Below are positions 12,501-23,200 of a DNA stretch of 64,000 nt, one piece after another (position 1 is the first letter of the stretch; each line of letters opens with the position of its first letter). Below the pieces are notes generated by a model, which was given only the letters and a program-made list of their open reading frames with translations, had not been told where the DNA came from and ran no database searches. Origin of the DNA: Neostapfia colusana (taxonomy: Eukaryota > Streptophyta > Magnoliopsida > Poales > Poaceae); NCBI GenBank assembly GCA_030760725.1, contig JASWHV010000008.1, forward strand, positions 36,552,720-36,616,719, in the 5' to 3' direction. Made by a program: the position numbers and the translations under genes.

Positions 12501-14535
12501 GCACACCCTTCCTCTTTGTGTTGTCATGCTCACCAGAGGCCACACTCGCTCATGGCACGTGTCCCGTCTATATTCACCCTGCATGCAGATCGTGCTTTAT
12601 AGCTGTGCATTGCTGCTGTCAACCGGGATCTCGCGCCTAGCCCTGCCTGTTGAGGACGGCAACGAGGACCACATTCTTCCAAGAGTGTTTACCGGCTCGG
12701 ATGCCATGATTGTTAGAAATCTATCTCTGGTTAATATCCCAACAACCCATCTATTCTCCTGTAAATACAAGAGTACATGAGTAGTCCAACTGTGACGTGA
12801 TCCACAGTGCAACTAAAACTCTTTATTCCTACTCTACCAGGACTCTAAACCTAATCTTTCCAGGAGTCCAACTCTTAACCACCTAGGACTCCTATTATAA
12901 ACTGAGTAGGACTCATAACATGGAGAAACAGGATTCCTAACAACAAATCAAGCATTTGCAGAGGCATTTAGATGGAGAGTTTTCATGTTGATGACTACAG
13001 AAATATACATAGATAATAATGAAAGATTTGCAGAGATGTCAATCTTTACCAGACTGGTTAATCAACTTTCTAACGTAAGATGGATCTATGCATACAATAT
13101 ATTGTATTTTTCTTATAAAAAAGAAAAACATTAATCATACACTGGTCTACGAAGTTCTCAAATTAGTGCAAATTCTCTTTTTAGAAAGTTCTGGTAAAAC
13201 CGGCTTATATTAATAAGGAGAAGCAAAGTCTACATTGATGTATAGCACTAGAGGTACTAAACATTGAAAAGAAGAAGTAAAACTATAATACAATTATGGA
13301 TCGAGAAAGGCAAGGTGCTCCTGCTAACTTCTAGAGCTTTACTATGTCCCTAACCTCGGAGAACATTTGATCCATTGTATTCTCTTGCCCCTCAAACACC
13401 CTCCGGTTTCTTTCACACCATAGGACCCAACAAAGCAAGATTATCATTGTCCTCGCTTTCTTTTCAGCCTCACACCTACCACCGGAAGTCAAAGCAAACA
13501 ACCAAGTAGGAACATCTGTCAACATTGTCCACTAAGAGGGATGCAATTGCGGCATATTCATCCAATCTGGACACCATAACTGCAACCTGAAAAGACATTC
13601 AACGAAAAGATGGTGGGCTATTTCAAAACTCCGATGACACAATGGACAAAAATATTCATTTGACCAACCTCTTTTTTGAAGCCTCGCAGCAGTCCACAAC
13701 TGATTCTGAACTAGTAACAAAATAAAAAACTTACACTTAGGGGAGCCCAGACCCTCCAAATTTTATCTGGATACCAAGATAAATGACTATCTTCAATCTG
13801 CATACTATAAGCTGATGCGGCAGAATACTCCCCATTACTAGACATCTTCCACTCGATCACATCATTCTGATTTAGATCCTCCAATAACCGCAGGTCCTGT
13901 GTTGCAATCCATAACCGAATTCTCCCATAGCAACTGAATTTTGTCAAGAGCAAGCTAAGCAGTATGGGTCATCAATGCTCCGTGTATAGATGCTAAAATG
14001 CAACAATTTAATGACGTGCATTTGCCAAATATTACCATACTGCTGTGACACCGAGCCCTGCTTTTCCATATAACATCAGCTATAACTGTTTTTAACAGTA
14101 TACATAATGACTGACTTGTTGAATTCTAATTATCTCTATTATATATTGTGTAAAAATTTGAATTGTTGTACGCAAGAGGTATATATTTCTCAAAAGCTAC
14201 ATAGCATTTCTGCAATTATCCATGATGCAAACCACAGAAAAATAATTTATTCGGTGTGTTTAACTTGGCTTACATTGTAATATATATTCTTTTTGTTACA
14301 CTTTATTTTATTCATGTTCTATTTTCAATATCACAGGCACTATGGAGATGTCGAAGAAATAAGTGTAGAGGAGCCAATTGAATCCAGGCCACCACTCTAT
14401 GCACATGTCACATTTTTCTCACAGATGACCCTCTTCAGTGTCCTTGATGGTAACAAGAGAGTCAAGTTTATGACTAGAGGGAAGCATCTATGGGCTCGAC
14501 AGTTCGTCCCAAAGAAGAAAAAAGTTGAAGAGTAA
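501..14535 (+). CDS. RRM-like protein gene, four exons, 12.9-kb third intron
   Basis: Exons are 501-947, 1025-1219, 1326-1435 and 14337-14535 (951 nt, about 316 residues plus TAA). The ATG at 501 sits in the context CCATGG. Donors GTAAGA (948), GTAAGA (1220) and GTAAT (1436) and acceptors TTGCAG, TACAG and TCACAG are seen directly; introns 1 and 2 are phase 0 and intron 3 falls inside an Arg codon. The C-terminal 100 residues look like an RNA recognition motif: RNP2-like LFVTFSNGYPF, then YGDVEEISVEEP, a weak RNP1-like YAHVTFFS, and a basic tail ending KKKKVEE. The N-terminal 215 residues show no domain I know. The family resembles uncharacterised plant RRM proteins; RNA binding is inferred. 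Intron 3 is filled with transposons that are mostly antisense to the gene. No internal stop occurs in the joined exons, so it may be functional. Main doubt: the true first exon. Confidence 0.72.
1513..1712. mobile_element. About 200-bp MITE in intron 3
   Basis: The ends are inverted copies: CCTCTTTGGCACAGCTT on the left and AAGCTGTGCCAAACAGG on the right (one mismatch), with AGCTT/AAGCT-rich sequence between. No coding capacity. This 'TTTGGCACAGCTT' type is common in grass introns. I could not identify a clear target site duplication, so superfamily (probably hAT-like) is uncertain. Confidence 0.6.
1829..2200. repeat. Left terminal and subterminal repeats of CACTA 1
   Basis: Dense copies of TTTGCGACGG and its complement CCGTCGCAAA (for example near 1850, 1925, 1970, 2005, 2070, 2130, 2155), often paired as short hairpins. 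In En/Spm-type elements such repeats bind the accessory transposon protein; that role is inferred here. Confidence 0.8.
2340..4724 (-). pseudogene. CACTA 1 second gene (plant transposase Ptta/En/Spm-like)
   Basis: A multi-exon minus-strand gene starting with ATG at 4724 (MASKKSKKMHPTRGFFSS). Exon-like open stretches follow at about 4485-4230 (Ser/Pro-rich), 4172-3972, 3895-3680, 3630-3430 and 2985-2745. The stretch ending near 3430 (FKDKSQRARGCRGIDG..) is typical of PF03004. The last one is a Gln/Met/Glu-rich coiled coil (ETLTRQVEESREQYQAAMEA). The family is thought to act with the transposase, probably by binding the subterminal repeats. An in-frame TAG occurs early (about 4610) and exon joins cannot be verified, so a pseudogene is the safer call. 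Confidence 0.6.
4815..7976 (-). pseudogene. CACTA 1 TNP2-type transposase
   Basis: Starts MGEDRSWMYTG at 7976 with the transposase-associated domain (CTKCRN at about 7835). The TNP2 core follows at about 7480-6200 (CPDNCMLFWKEH, then HNIDVMHQERN with the expected catalytic Asp). DUF4218 lies at about 6190-5690 (DYHIIMEKLLPV) and DUF4216 at about 5250-4950 (ERLRGYDTFVLAHQVEQVYY). This domain order is that of plant CACTA transposases. In-frame stops occur near 7940 and 7885 and frames change several times (around 7225, 6500, 6190), so no active enzyme is expected. It is upstream of the second gene on the same strand, as in CACTA 2 and 3. Confidence 0.85.
8103..8126. repeat. Short hairpin, CTGCACC...GGTGCAG
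   Basis: A 7-bp stem around a C/A-rich loop, 127 bp upstream of the transposase start. The surrounding CAGCATAACC and the core CTGCAC..ATGGTGCAG also occur at the same place in CACTA 2 and 3, where the stem is about 60 bp long. Here the outer stem has decayed. Confidence 0.6.
8290..8680. other. GC-rich insert-like segment of CACTA 1
   Basis: A GC-rich block flanked by degenerate subterminal-type motifs (TTTGCGACAG.. at 8313, GGCCGTCGCAAATAGG at 8683). It has overlapping chance ORFs on both strands but no recognised domain. CACTA elements can carry captured host fragments; nothing here proves that. Confidence 0.35.
8930..9420. other. AT-rich then GC-rich bipartite block of CACTA 1
   Basis: An AACTAA/AATTAA-type AT-rich run (about 8930-9085) is followed by a nearly pure CGG/GCGG purine-skewed block (about 9090-9415). 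The same two-part block lies just inside the right subterminal repeats in CACTA 2 and 3. Long Arg/Gly- or Pro-rich ORFs here are composition artefacts. Because it lies upstream of the minus-strand transposase, it could belong to the promoter or leader. Confidence 0.6.
9440..9726. repeat. Right terminal and subterminal repeats of CACTA 1
   Basis: At least eight copies of TTTGCGACGG or its complement in about 290 bp, ending in TTTCCTGTAGTG. They mirror the left end. Confidence 0.8.
9856..11150. other. Internal region of element E, not coding
   Basis: No recognisable domain on either strand. From about 10050 to 10760 the sequence is dominated by AAACC/CCAAACC-like motifs, giving skewed composition and chance ORFs. 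It may be decayed retrotransposon sequence or a filler acquired during internal deletion. Confidence 0.35.
11158..12707 (-). pseudogene. Degenerate copia gag/protease-region remnant
   Basis: Minus-strand reading starts at 12707 with MASEPVNTLGRMWSSLP, overlapping the primer binding site as in other copia gags. Broken gag-like sequence follows at about 11960-11540. The piece at 11433-11158 (SVHLIPRVDRDIISV, RVDEEGYTININKG) matches the layout of the copia region after the protease ('VYYIPRL..NIISLGQLDE'). Many stops and frameshifts; no integrase or RT is visible. The assignment rests on motif resemblance only. Confidence 0.5.
12695..12706 (-). other. Primer binding site of element E
   Basis: On the minus strand this reads TGGCATCCGAGC, 10 of 12 matches to the usual initiator-Met tRNA site TGGTATCAGAGC, four bases inside the LTR. 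It fixes the orientation of the element. Confidence 0.6.
12711..12945 (-). repeat. 5' LTR of element E
   Basis: Uninterrupted 235-bp copy starting TGTTAGAAATC and ending CCTAACAACA. It differs from the split copy at many positions, so the insertion is old. Confidence 0.75.
13180..13960 (-). pseudogene. 5'-truncated LINE remnant (zf-RVT and C-terminus)
   Basis: The minus strand encodes the end of a plant L1-type LINE ORF2. A reverse-transcriptase zinc-binding region reads SPKCKFFILLLVQNQLW, CPLCHRSF and AHHLFVECLFRLQLW (about 13750-13560), followed by the usual tail IILLCWVLWCERNRRVFEG (about 13450-13375). Frames are broken by stops near 13760 and 13530. The reverse transcriptase and endonuclease are absent, as expected of 5' truncation. 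Poly(A) is reduced to a short T run near 13172. No target duplication is obvious. Confidence 0.75.
14337..14535 (+). CDS. Last exon of the RRM gene
   Basis: This exon starts right after the acceptor TTTTCAATATCACAG and completes the Arg codon begun at 1434-1435. It encodes strand 2 to the end of the RRM-like fold (HYGDVEEISVEEP, then YAHVTFFSQMTL) and the basic C-terminus, ending in TAA at 14533-14535. It lies 12.9 kb from the exon coding the first half of the RRM, so a gene finder run on a masked sequence would probably call two separate fragments. Confidence 0.75.
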
Positions 14536-15187
14536 GCCAGGCTCAGTCACCTGATATTAGGAGCTTTATGTGGTATGATGACGAAAACATTGCAACAGAC
14601 AGCTGCCTTGTGTCTTCCACTCCTTATGACCCCTCTTGGTACCACATCTGTTTCTATACAAAGGGAGTGTATTAATATCAAGGAGTTACTAACCTTAACT
14701 GAGCTGGCATGCTTTTCATGTATTCCATGACGCAACATGGTTTTGTAATGATTAAAGTTGTGACTAATTGTAAAAGAGTTTGTAATCGCATCTGGTTGCT
14801 GTTGTGTAACGAAACAACATGCATGGTGTTGATCTGTTTGATTTTCTGCAAGCAAATCGAAACATGTTTAATTTGGAATACTTGCCAGTCTTTTGTACTG
14901 TCTGGATACTCGCACGTCTGTTTTTTATGTGAACTTGTACCCATTTTTTATTAGTATGTTTTTAGCAGTTTGTGTTTTATCATTTCTATTATTAGTCTTC
15001 TGTGATCTTTGTGAATATGTAGTGAATCAATAATAGAAATGGCTGAATTAACAAAGAACGTGTCTAACTAGAGTATTTACACAAAGACTATATTGTTTTT
15101 GAGAAGTTTTACAGCACAAAGGAGTATATAATATATGGACTGTCATTCCTACAGATATTTATAAATGACTTTTCCTGCAGCAGATTT
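14536..15187 (+). other. 3' UTR and downstream flank of the RRM gene
   Basis: AT-rich sequence without coding signal follows the stop codon. It should contain the 3' UTR and poly(A) site of the host gene. Copia B is inserted 652 bp after the stop; the flank resumes at 25984. Confidence 0.45.
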
Positions 15188-15561
15188 TGTCGGCGCAGCT
15201 TAGCATCGGTGAAGATCGTAACTACACACTGAACTTGATGATATGGTGATGGATCACTCAAGAACGTAACTTGTGGCGAGAACGCGAGAGTTTGTTTGAG
15301 CCAATGCAGAACGCTGCACTGCCTCTGATTTTCTGTTATGCTATATCGAAAGCAAAAATCTGTTACATGCCGGTCTCAACGCCACGCACACCCACTAAGC
15401 CACTCAACTGAACGTGATGCCCCTTCGACCAGGAAGACCGGGTATTCTCCGCCGAGCTCTGCGCATGTGACTTGTTTTTCTAGCTGAATAACGGAAACAT
15501 GAGGAGGCGTGCTCCCTAACCAACTAACATGCATCCTATCGGGCAAACTAAACATGCTGAC

Positions 15562-15751
15562 TGTTAAACATAGAAGGTTATTTCTAAATATAGGAAATTA
15601 GGATTCTTACTTGCGCTCATGTATCCTGATATTCTGGAGCTGTGCCTCCGTGATTTGCCATTGATGTATTTCCTTTGCTGTACACATTGACCTTCCTATA
15701 TAAAGAACCAGCCCCCCATCGTTGTATGGTGTGGCATTGACTGAACCAACA
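15562..15751 (+). repeat. 5' LTR of copia A
   Basis: 190 bp, TG...CA. It contains the likely promoter TATATAAAG at 15697-15705, also kept in the 3' copy at 20114-20120. Confidence 0.9.
15697..15705 (+). promoter_or_regulatory. TATA box in copia A LTR
   Basis: TATATAAAG in the LTR, about 50 bp before the LTR end. Conserved (TATATAAGG) in the 3' LTR. Transcription from it is inferred. Confidence 0.55.
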
Positions 15752-15763
15752 TGGTAACAAAGC
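15752..15763 (+). other. Primer binding site of copia A
   Basis: TGGTAACAAAGC directly after the LTR, 10 of 12 matches to TGGTATCAGAGC (initiator-Met tRNA). Confidence 0.75.
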
Positions 15764-15777
15764 CATACGATTCATAG

Positions 15778-18114
15778 ATGTCCACCGAATCCTCTCTTTC
15801 TTCCTCCCCCTCCTCTTCCACCATGTCCACCAACACAACAGCTTCATCATCTTCCTGCGCCCCAATTCCCTTGCATCACGCGGTCACAATTCACCTCAAC
15901 AAGAGTAACTATCTCTTATGGCATGCCCAACTTGTTCCATTTCTCAGGAGCGTAAAACTCATGGGCTATCTCGACGGCACCATGCCGGCACCTGCCAAGA
16001 TGATTGCCACCTCCACGACGACCGGTGCTGCGCAAGTCTCCAATCCAGCGTATGAACGCTGGTATGATCAAGATCAACAACTCCTCAGTGGACTCCTATC
16101 ATCTATGTCGGAAGATGTTCTCAAGGACGTGATCACAGCTACATCGTCCAAGGAAGTGTGGGACTCTCTTCAGCACAAGTTCTCTTCTTCCAAACGAGCC
16201 CGCACGGTTCAGATCCGTGGTGAACTCGCCACAGCCAAGAAGCGTGACATGACGGCCGCTGACTACTATCGCAAGATCACAGAGCTGGCCAATGAACTGG
16301 CCGCTGTCAATGCCGCCCTAACTGATGATGATGTTCTATCCTATCTTTTTACTAGTCTTCCTGCGGAATATGATCCTTTTGTTACATCCATGACCACAAA
16401 GACAGATCCAATCAAGCTTGATGATGTGTACACGCATCTCATGGCATTTGAAGCTCGACAGCTTCAACATCAAACCGAGCTCCAGTTCAATGCTGGTGCG
16501 TTGGCAAACTACGCAGGACGTGGCGGTCGTGGTGACCGTGGTCGCGGTCGTAGTGACCGTGGCCGCGACCGTTCTTCACCTCGGGGTAGTCTACCGTCCA
16601 AATCTTCTAGCGGTCGTGGCTCGTCTTCTCGTCCATCCTGCCAGATCTGTGGCAAGGATGGGCATACTACGATCAAGTGTTGGCATCGGATGGATGAATC
16701 CTACTGTGAAGAACCCTCAACCACGGCTCTGGCGGCTACTACTTCCTACAAGATTGATCCAAATTGGTACCTCGACACTGGTGCAACAGATCATATAACC
16801 AGCGATCTCGATCGTCTGGCTATTCGTGAGCGCTATCATGGTGGAGAGAAAGTCCACGTTGGCAATGGAACAGGTTTGTGTATTTCGCATATTTGTCATT
16901 CTTCAATTAATACTGTTATTCGTCCTCTTGCATTGCGTAATATTCTTCATGTTCCTGACATTACCAAGCATCTTATTTCTGTCCACAAATTTTCTCGTGA
17001 TAATGATGTCTTTATTGAATATAATCCTTGTCATTTTTGTATTAAGGATCGCCAGACAAAGAAAAGCCTGCTAGTGGGGACATGTGAATCCGGTCTCTAC
17101 CCCATCACGCCCTCAGATGCTGCTTCTCTTCATCATGCCTTGCTTAGCAGATCTCTGAGTCGTGCTCAATGGCATGCTCGCCTTGGCCACCCTTCACCCC
17201 AAGTAGTTCGATCAGTATTGCATCTTAATAATATTCCATGTCCTAGTGAGTCTTCCCTACCGGTTTGTAATGCGTGTCAGCTAGCAAAGAGTCATCAGTT
17301 GCCTTACTCTAGTTCAATTCATCGGTCTACCTCTCCTTTAGAAATATTTTTTTCAAATGTCTGGGGTCCAGCCCCTCAATCTGTTGGGGGTTTCAAATAC
17401 TATATAAGTTTCATTGATGATTTCAGTAAGTTTTCATGGATCTATTTGATGCATGATCGGTCTGCGGCTCCTCGCATTTTTATTCAATATCAAACTCATG
17501 TCGAACGCCTTTTGAATACCAAAATTAAATGTGTCCAATCTGATTGGGGTGGCGAATATCATAAAATGCACAACATATTTTTCCGCTCGCTTGGCATCAC
17601 ACATCTTGTTTCTTGTCCACATGCGCATAAACAAAACGGGTCTACTGAACGCAAGCTTCGTCATATTGTTGAAACTGGGCTCACTCTTCTTGCTCATGCA
17701 CATATTCCTTTAAATTTTTTGGATAAGCTTTTCTCACAGCCACATATCTTATTAATCGCCTTCCTACTCATGTCATGGACAACAAATATCCTTTACAGCG
17801 TATTTTTCACTCACCTCCAAATTATTCCATGCTTAAAGTTTTTGGATGTGCTTGCTAGCCCCATCTTTGTGCTTATAATAAACACAAACTTGCTTTCCGT
17901 TCCAAGGAGTGTGTCTTCCTTGGGTATAGCTCACTTCATAAAGGGTACAATTGTCTTGACATTGATTCCGGCCGATTTTATATTTCTCGTGATGTCATAT
18001 TTGATAAAGATGCGTTTCCCTTTGCTCGCACAAAATCTACTCCTTCACAGTCCCAATCTAATGAATCCTCGAATTTACGCAGTTTGCATTTGGAAAATAG
18101 TGGTTTTAATTTGA
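15778..18114 (+). pseudogene. Copia A gag-protease-integrase ORF
   Basis: A long open frame starting 27 bp after the LTR. Order: Ser/Thr-rich N-terminus; gag core (about residues 40-230); Gly/Arg-rich linker; CCHC knuckle CQICGKDGHTTIKC at about 288; protease WYLDTGATDHIT at about 330; integrase zinc finger from WHARLGHPS (about 465) to CNACQLAKS (about 496); integrase core with FIDDFSKFSW (about 546) and QSDWGGEY (about 587). From about nt 17720 the reading leaves the true frame (the integrase text resumes in another frame), so the tail of this ORF is an artefact. A functional polyprotein would be roughly twice as long. Confidence 0.87.
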
Positions 18115-18325
18115 ATTGTGATCATGCGCGTATACGTTTGCCTGCTAACTCTTTGGATGCATCGGATACATCATCTTCGGAATCTGCTCCACCTCAACAG
18201 CCGCTCGGTTCTATGCCAATCATTAATGCCAGTGACTCTGCATGTGAATCATCTGCACCTAAAACGCTCCATCTGTTTTTGGTCCCCGGGACTCTGCTGG
18301 AGAAGCTTCTCCTGCTCATGTTGAT

Positions 18326-19935
18326 GTGCACCATACTCCTAGGCCAGAACAAACTGCTGCATCTGTTGTGCATCCGTATGGCACTAGACTCAAGCACAAT
18401 ATACGACAGCCCAAGAAACGTACAAATGGCATAGTTGCTTGGTCAGCTATTAAGGTCCCCTCTGAACCTACTGATTATATTGTTGCTATGAAGGATTCTC
18501 TTTGGCTGCAGGCCATGAATGAGGAATTTGAGGCCCTAAAGAAAAATGGCACATGGCACTTAATTCCGCCTTGTCCAGATCTTAATATAATTGATTGTAA
18601 GTGGGTATTTCGATTGAAGCATTGTCCTGATGGGTTCATTGATCGTTATAAAACCCGTCTGGTTGCCAAAGATTTTAAACAACAATATGGTGTAGACTAT
18701 GACGCCACTTTTAGTTCTGTTGTTGAACCCACTACTATTCGTCAATTGCTCTCTCTTGCTGTTTCTCGCGGCTGGACTATGCGTCAAGTTGATATTAAAA
18801 ATGCCTTTTTGCATGGTTTTCTAGATGAAGATGTTTATATGAAGCAGCCTCCTAGTTTTGTGGATCCCAATCGGATAAAGCCTTGTATAGTCTCAAGCAA
18901 GCACCTCGTGCATGGTTTTCTCGGCTTAGCTCAAAATTAATACAACTGGGTTTCACTGCTTCGGAGGCCGATGTGTCCCTGTTTATTTTAAACAAGGGTG
19001 ATGTTCAGATGTATATTCTTATATATGTTGATGATATTAGTATTCTCAGTTCTTCCTCGACGGCCACTAATAAGCTTCTGGTTCAACTTCGGGAAGATTT
19101 CACTGTTAAGGATCTTGGAGTGCTGAGTTACTTTCTTAGCATTGAAGTTCATCACACATCTACTGGTTTTATCTTAACGCAGCGCAAATATATTTCTGAT
19201 TTACTGAGTCGCACCAACATGCTCTCATCGAAGAGTGTGCCAACTCCCATGCTTCCTACTGAAAAGTTATGTTTAGATGGTGGTGAAAAGCTCTCTCCAG
19301 ATGATGCTACAAGATATCGGAGTGTTGTTAGTGCTCTACAATATCTTCTATTAACGCGACCTGATATATCCTTTGGTGTTAATCGGGTTTGCCCTTGTCT
19401 ACACTAACTAATGTTCATTGGGGTGTTGTCAAACGAATACTTCGTTATCTCCATGGAACCATTGCTTTCGGTCTCTGTTTTACTCGTACTGGATCTTCTC
19501 TTATTAGCGCTTTTTCAGATGTTGATTGGGCTAGCAACCCAGATGATCGTCGAAGCACCGGCGGGTATGCTATATTTTTTTGTGGCAATCTCATTTCATG
19601 AAGTTCAAGGAAGCAAGCAACAGTTTCGCGTTCCAGCACTGAGTCCGAGTACAAGACTGTTGTCGATGCTACGGCTGGGCTATAAGTCTTATTGAGGGAA
19701 CTCAGAATTTTGCAAAGTCGTGCTCCTACACTTTGGTGTGACAATATTGGTGCTACTTACTTGTCGGCAAATCCGATATTTCATCACCGCTCCAAACATA
19801 TCGAAGTTGATTATCATTTTGTTCGTGAATGAGTGGCTACTAAACAGCTTGAAGTACAGTCGATCTCCACCAAAGATCAGCTAGCTGATGCAGTGACGAA
19901 GCCTCTGGCGGCACCAGCATTTTTTCATTTTTGAC
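18326..19935 (+). pseudogene. Copia A reverse transcriptase and RNase H
   Basis: RT begins around 18490 (WLQAMNEEFEALKKNGTW, CKWVFRLKH) and breaks at about 18885 within the 'MYSLKQAPRAWF' region, with a frame change. It continues with the catalytic YVDDISIL at about 19027 and YRSVVSALQYLLLTRPDISF. Stops or frame changes near 19405 and 19600 separate the RNase H pieces (HGTIAFGLCFTRTG, DVDWASNPDDRRSTGGY, later ISTKDQLADAVTKPL at about 19862). Inactive despite the intact YVDD. Confidence 0.87.
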
Positions 19936-19966
19936 GCAATCTGAACTTAGTTTCACTGCGTCCAGA

Positions 19967-19977
19967 TTGAGGGGGGA
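19967..19977 (+). other. Polypurine tract of copia A
   Basis: TTGAGGGGGGA immediately before the 3' LTR, where plus-strand DNA synthesis would be primed. Confidence 0.75.
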
Positions 19978-20168
19978 TGTTAAACATAGAAGTTTATCTC
20001 TAAATATAGGAAGTTAGGATTCTTACTTGCTGCTCATCTATCCTGATATTCTGGAGCTGTGCCTCCGTGATTTGCCATTGATGTATTTCCTTTGCTGTAC
20101 ACATTGACCTGCCTATATAAGGAACCAGCCCCCCATCGTTGCATGGTGTGGCATTGACTCAACCAACA
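19978..20168 (+). repeat. 3' LTR of copia A
   Basis: 191 bp, about 95% identical to the 5' LTR, ending CAACCAACA. Confidence 0.9.
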
Positions 20169-20228
20169 CTGATGTGTAAACATGTATGACGTGCAGCTAG
20201 TGCACGGGATTATTCAACAAATCACCCT

Positions 20229-23200
20229 CTAATCCCGCTGCACTTGAGTCACTCTCAATTTCTCCCGCAGTTCAGTGAACTTCACGCGTCCATGTGCTTT
20301 TGTCAGGATATCAGCAATTTGATTGTCAGTCCTCAAATGTTGAATTTCAGTGCATCCATTGTCCACACATTCACGAAGAAAATAATAGCGAGTATCAATG
20401 TGCTTACTTCTCTCATGATGGACTGGGTTCTTACTGAGTTCAATGGATGATTTGTTGTTGACCAAGAGTTTGAAACTCATGATGTGTTTCCCTGTCAGGT
20501 CAGCTAGCAATTTACTGAACCAGACTCTTTGACAAGCCTCTGAAGCAGCCGCTATGTACTCTGCTTCACAAGATGAGAGTGCCACAATTTTCTATTTCTG
20601 TGACATCCATGTGATCAGACTTGATCCAAGAAAAAATGCCACACCTGAAGTGCTCTTACGGTCATCAATATCCCCGGCAAGATCGCTGTCACTATAGCCT
20701 GTCAAAGCTTGCACTGAACTGTTTCTTCTTTTGTAACAGCATCCAAAACTGACAGTACCTGCAATGTAACTCAGTATCTGCTTCACTGCAGCCCAGTGTT
20801 GTACTGACGGACTCTCCATATATATGCTCACAATGCCGATTGAATAGGCAATATCAGAATGAGTGTTCACCAGATATCTCAAACTTCCAATCACACTTCT
20901 ATACTTGGTTGTGTCAACATCACTGCTGCTATCATTTTTGCTAAGTTTGAGACGGTTTTCCATTGGTGTATGAGTCGGTTTGCATCCACTCATGCCACTC
21001 TGCTGTAAAACTTTCCTTGCATATGCACTCTGACATAAGCTGATTTCTCCTTTCCTCTGCATCATTTCAATTCCCAAATAGTAACTCAGGAGACCAAGAT
21101 CACTTATACTGAAATTGTTCTTCATCTGAGCTTTACACACAGCTATGTCTTTGGTGCTTGGACCAGTAATGATTAAATCATCAACATACACACCAATGAG
21201 CAGAAAAGTTTCTTTGTTACCTCGTCAGTACACAGCAGGTTCCAGAGGGCTTCGTTTAAATCCTAAAGCCATCAGTTCTTTGTCAAGTTTTGCATTCCAT
21301 GCATGAGGGGCTTGCCTCAACCCATACAGAGCTTTATGCAGTTTTAGCACCATTCCTGCATTGTTTTGGTCAAAAAAGCGCGGGGGCTGTTGAACATAGA
21401 TCTCTTCTTCCATGACACCATTCAAGAAGGCCGAATTAACATCCATGTGGTGGATCTCCCACCCACTATGTCCTACAAGTGCAATCAGAAATCTGACAGT
21501 TTCCATTCTTGCCACTGGAGCAAATACATCATTGAAATCCACCCTTTGACGTTGTTCATATCCCTTGGCAACAAGCCTCGCTTTGTGTTTTAACACATTC
21601 CCTGATGGATCCTTTTTAACCTTGAATACCCATTTCAATCCAATGGCCTTGTGTTCAGTTAACAGATTAACAAGTTCCCATGTCTTGTTATCCCTTATAG
21701 CCTTCATTTCTTCCTTCATTGCATTCTTCTAGCATTTCTCATTTAAAGCTTCCTCAACACTTCTGGGTTCATCAGCCGAGAGCAGGCACAGCCCACTGTA
21801 ATCGAAGTGTTGCATTTCTTCAGTTGTGTCAAGTATGCTCTGAACTTTTCGATAGGAAAGTAGCACTTCTGAAAAATCATGCTCACTTCCTGCTACATGT
21901 ATGACATACTACACGGTTGGGCCTCCTGCTGCATCTCCCGGGGTCACAGGAGAATCTGGAATAGGCAAATCAGTTGAGCCTTGAATAGTTTCAGAATCAC
22001 CTGTCGTCTGACAACTTTCAGATTCCAGAGTTGTCCTGTTCTCGACAGTGAAAATGGCACCCATATTTTCTTCAGTCTTAACACTATTCCAATCCCATGC
22101 ACGTCTTTCTTCGAAGATCACATCACGTGATACATGAAGCTTCTTCTCTACAGGATCATACACCCTGTATCCCTTGGTTCCTGGATCATAACCAAGGAAC
22201 ACCATGGGGATTGTTCTGTCAGAAAGTTTGTTAACACCTGGTTCAATTTTCTTTATATGTACAATACAACCGAAAGTCCGTAGATGATGAACCTTAGGCC
22301 TTCTTTTGTGCCATGCTTCATATGGTATACACCCTTTCAGGATCTTTGTTGGAGATCTGTTGAGAACGTTTAGTGCCACGCTTACAGCTTCACCACAAAA
22401 ATATGCAGATATATTTTTTGATAGCAAACATCTGGCCATCTCAACAACTGTTTGATTACGTCGTTCCACCACACCGTTCTGCTGGGGGTGTAAGGAGTGG
22501 TGGTGTAATGCTTGATACCTTGTTCGTTATAGTAATCTTCAAACTCAATGGAATTGAATTCCCCACCGCGGTCTGAACGAAAGGCCTTGAGTCTGCTTCC
22601 CAGTTGACTTTCAGCAGCTGCCTTGATTTTTCTGAAGAATATGAAGGCTTCATTTTTTGTTGCTAATAACTCAGCCCACATATATCTGCTATAGTCATCA
22701 ACTAGCAACAGAAAATAGTCCTTACCAGCAGGTGTGCTGGGTCTGATCTGGCCACACAAATCACCCTGAAAGAGGTCTAGAGGATGATCACCTCTGTGTT
22801 CTGCAACTCGAGGAAAACCACCTCTGTGTTCTTTGCCTAATGTGCATCCTTCACAGAACTGCTCGACTTGATCAAGCAGAGGAATTCCTTCCACTATGTT
22901 CTTCATCCCAAGCTCCCTGAGAGCCCAAAAGTTCAGATGGACATAAGGTGAATGCCACAGCCATGCCTGATCACCATGTTTTGTCATCAGACAGACTGGA
23001 ACTGCAAGCTTCAGCTTCAGAATGTAAAGCCTGTTATGTCAACGTGACACACTGGCAAGTAGTGATCCCTCACGATCATACACTTTCAGCTTCCCACTTG
23101 AGATGTAAATCCTGCAACTGATTTCTTCCAACTGACCCAAACTAATAATATTGCTTTTCAACTTAGGAATGTAATATACCTCTGTCAGTAGTTTGTGTTC

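Larger units (their letters stand above)
1735..12945 (-). mobile_element. Copia-type LTR retrotransposon E in intron 3
   Basis: Two related terminal repeats begin TGTTAGAAATCT and end TAACAACA: 1735-9855 (interrupted by a CACTA element) and 12711-12945. The flanking 5-mers AATCA at 1730-1734 and 12946-12950 match exactly, as expected for a target site duplication. A primer binding site next to the right LTR puts the element on the minus strand, opposite to the host gene. The internal part (9856-12710) is only 2.9 kb and carries gag and protease-region remnants, so the element is internally deleted and cannot move by itself. Confidence 0.8.
15562..20168 (+). mobile_element. Copia LTR retrotransposon A (Retrofit-like), nested in copia B
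   Basis: LTRs are 15562-15751 and 19978-20168 (190 and 191 bp). They start TGTTAAACATAG and end CAACCAACA or GAACCAACA, with about eight substitutions and one indel between them. Target duplications are CTGAC (15557-15561) and CTGAT (20169-20173), four of five identical. It is inserted in the left LTR of copia B, so it is younger than B. The primer site, gag-pol and polypurine tract are all present on the plus strand. Confidence 0.92.
15188..20219 (-). repeat. 3' LTR of copia B, split by copia A
   Basis: LTR pieces lie at 15188-15561 and 20169-20219. They align with the intact copy at 25567-25983, including the junction text ACTAAACAT-CTGA-TGTAAACATG. Confidence 0.88.
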
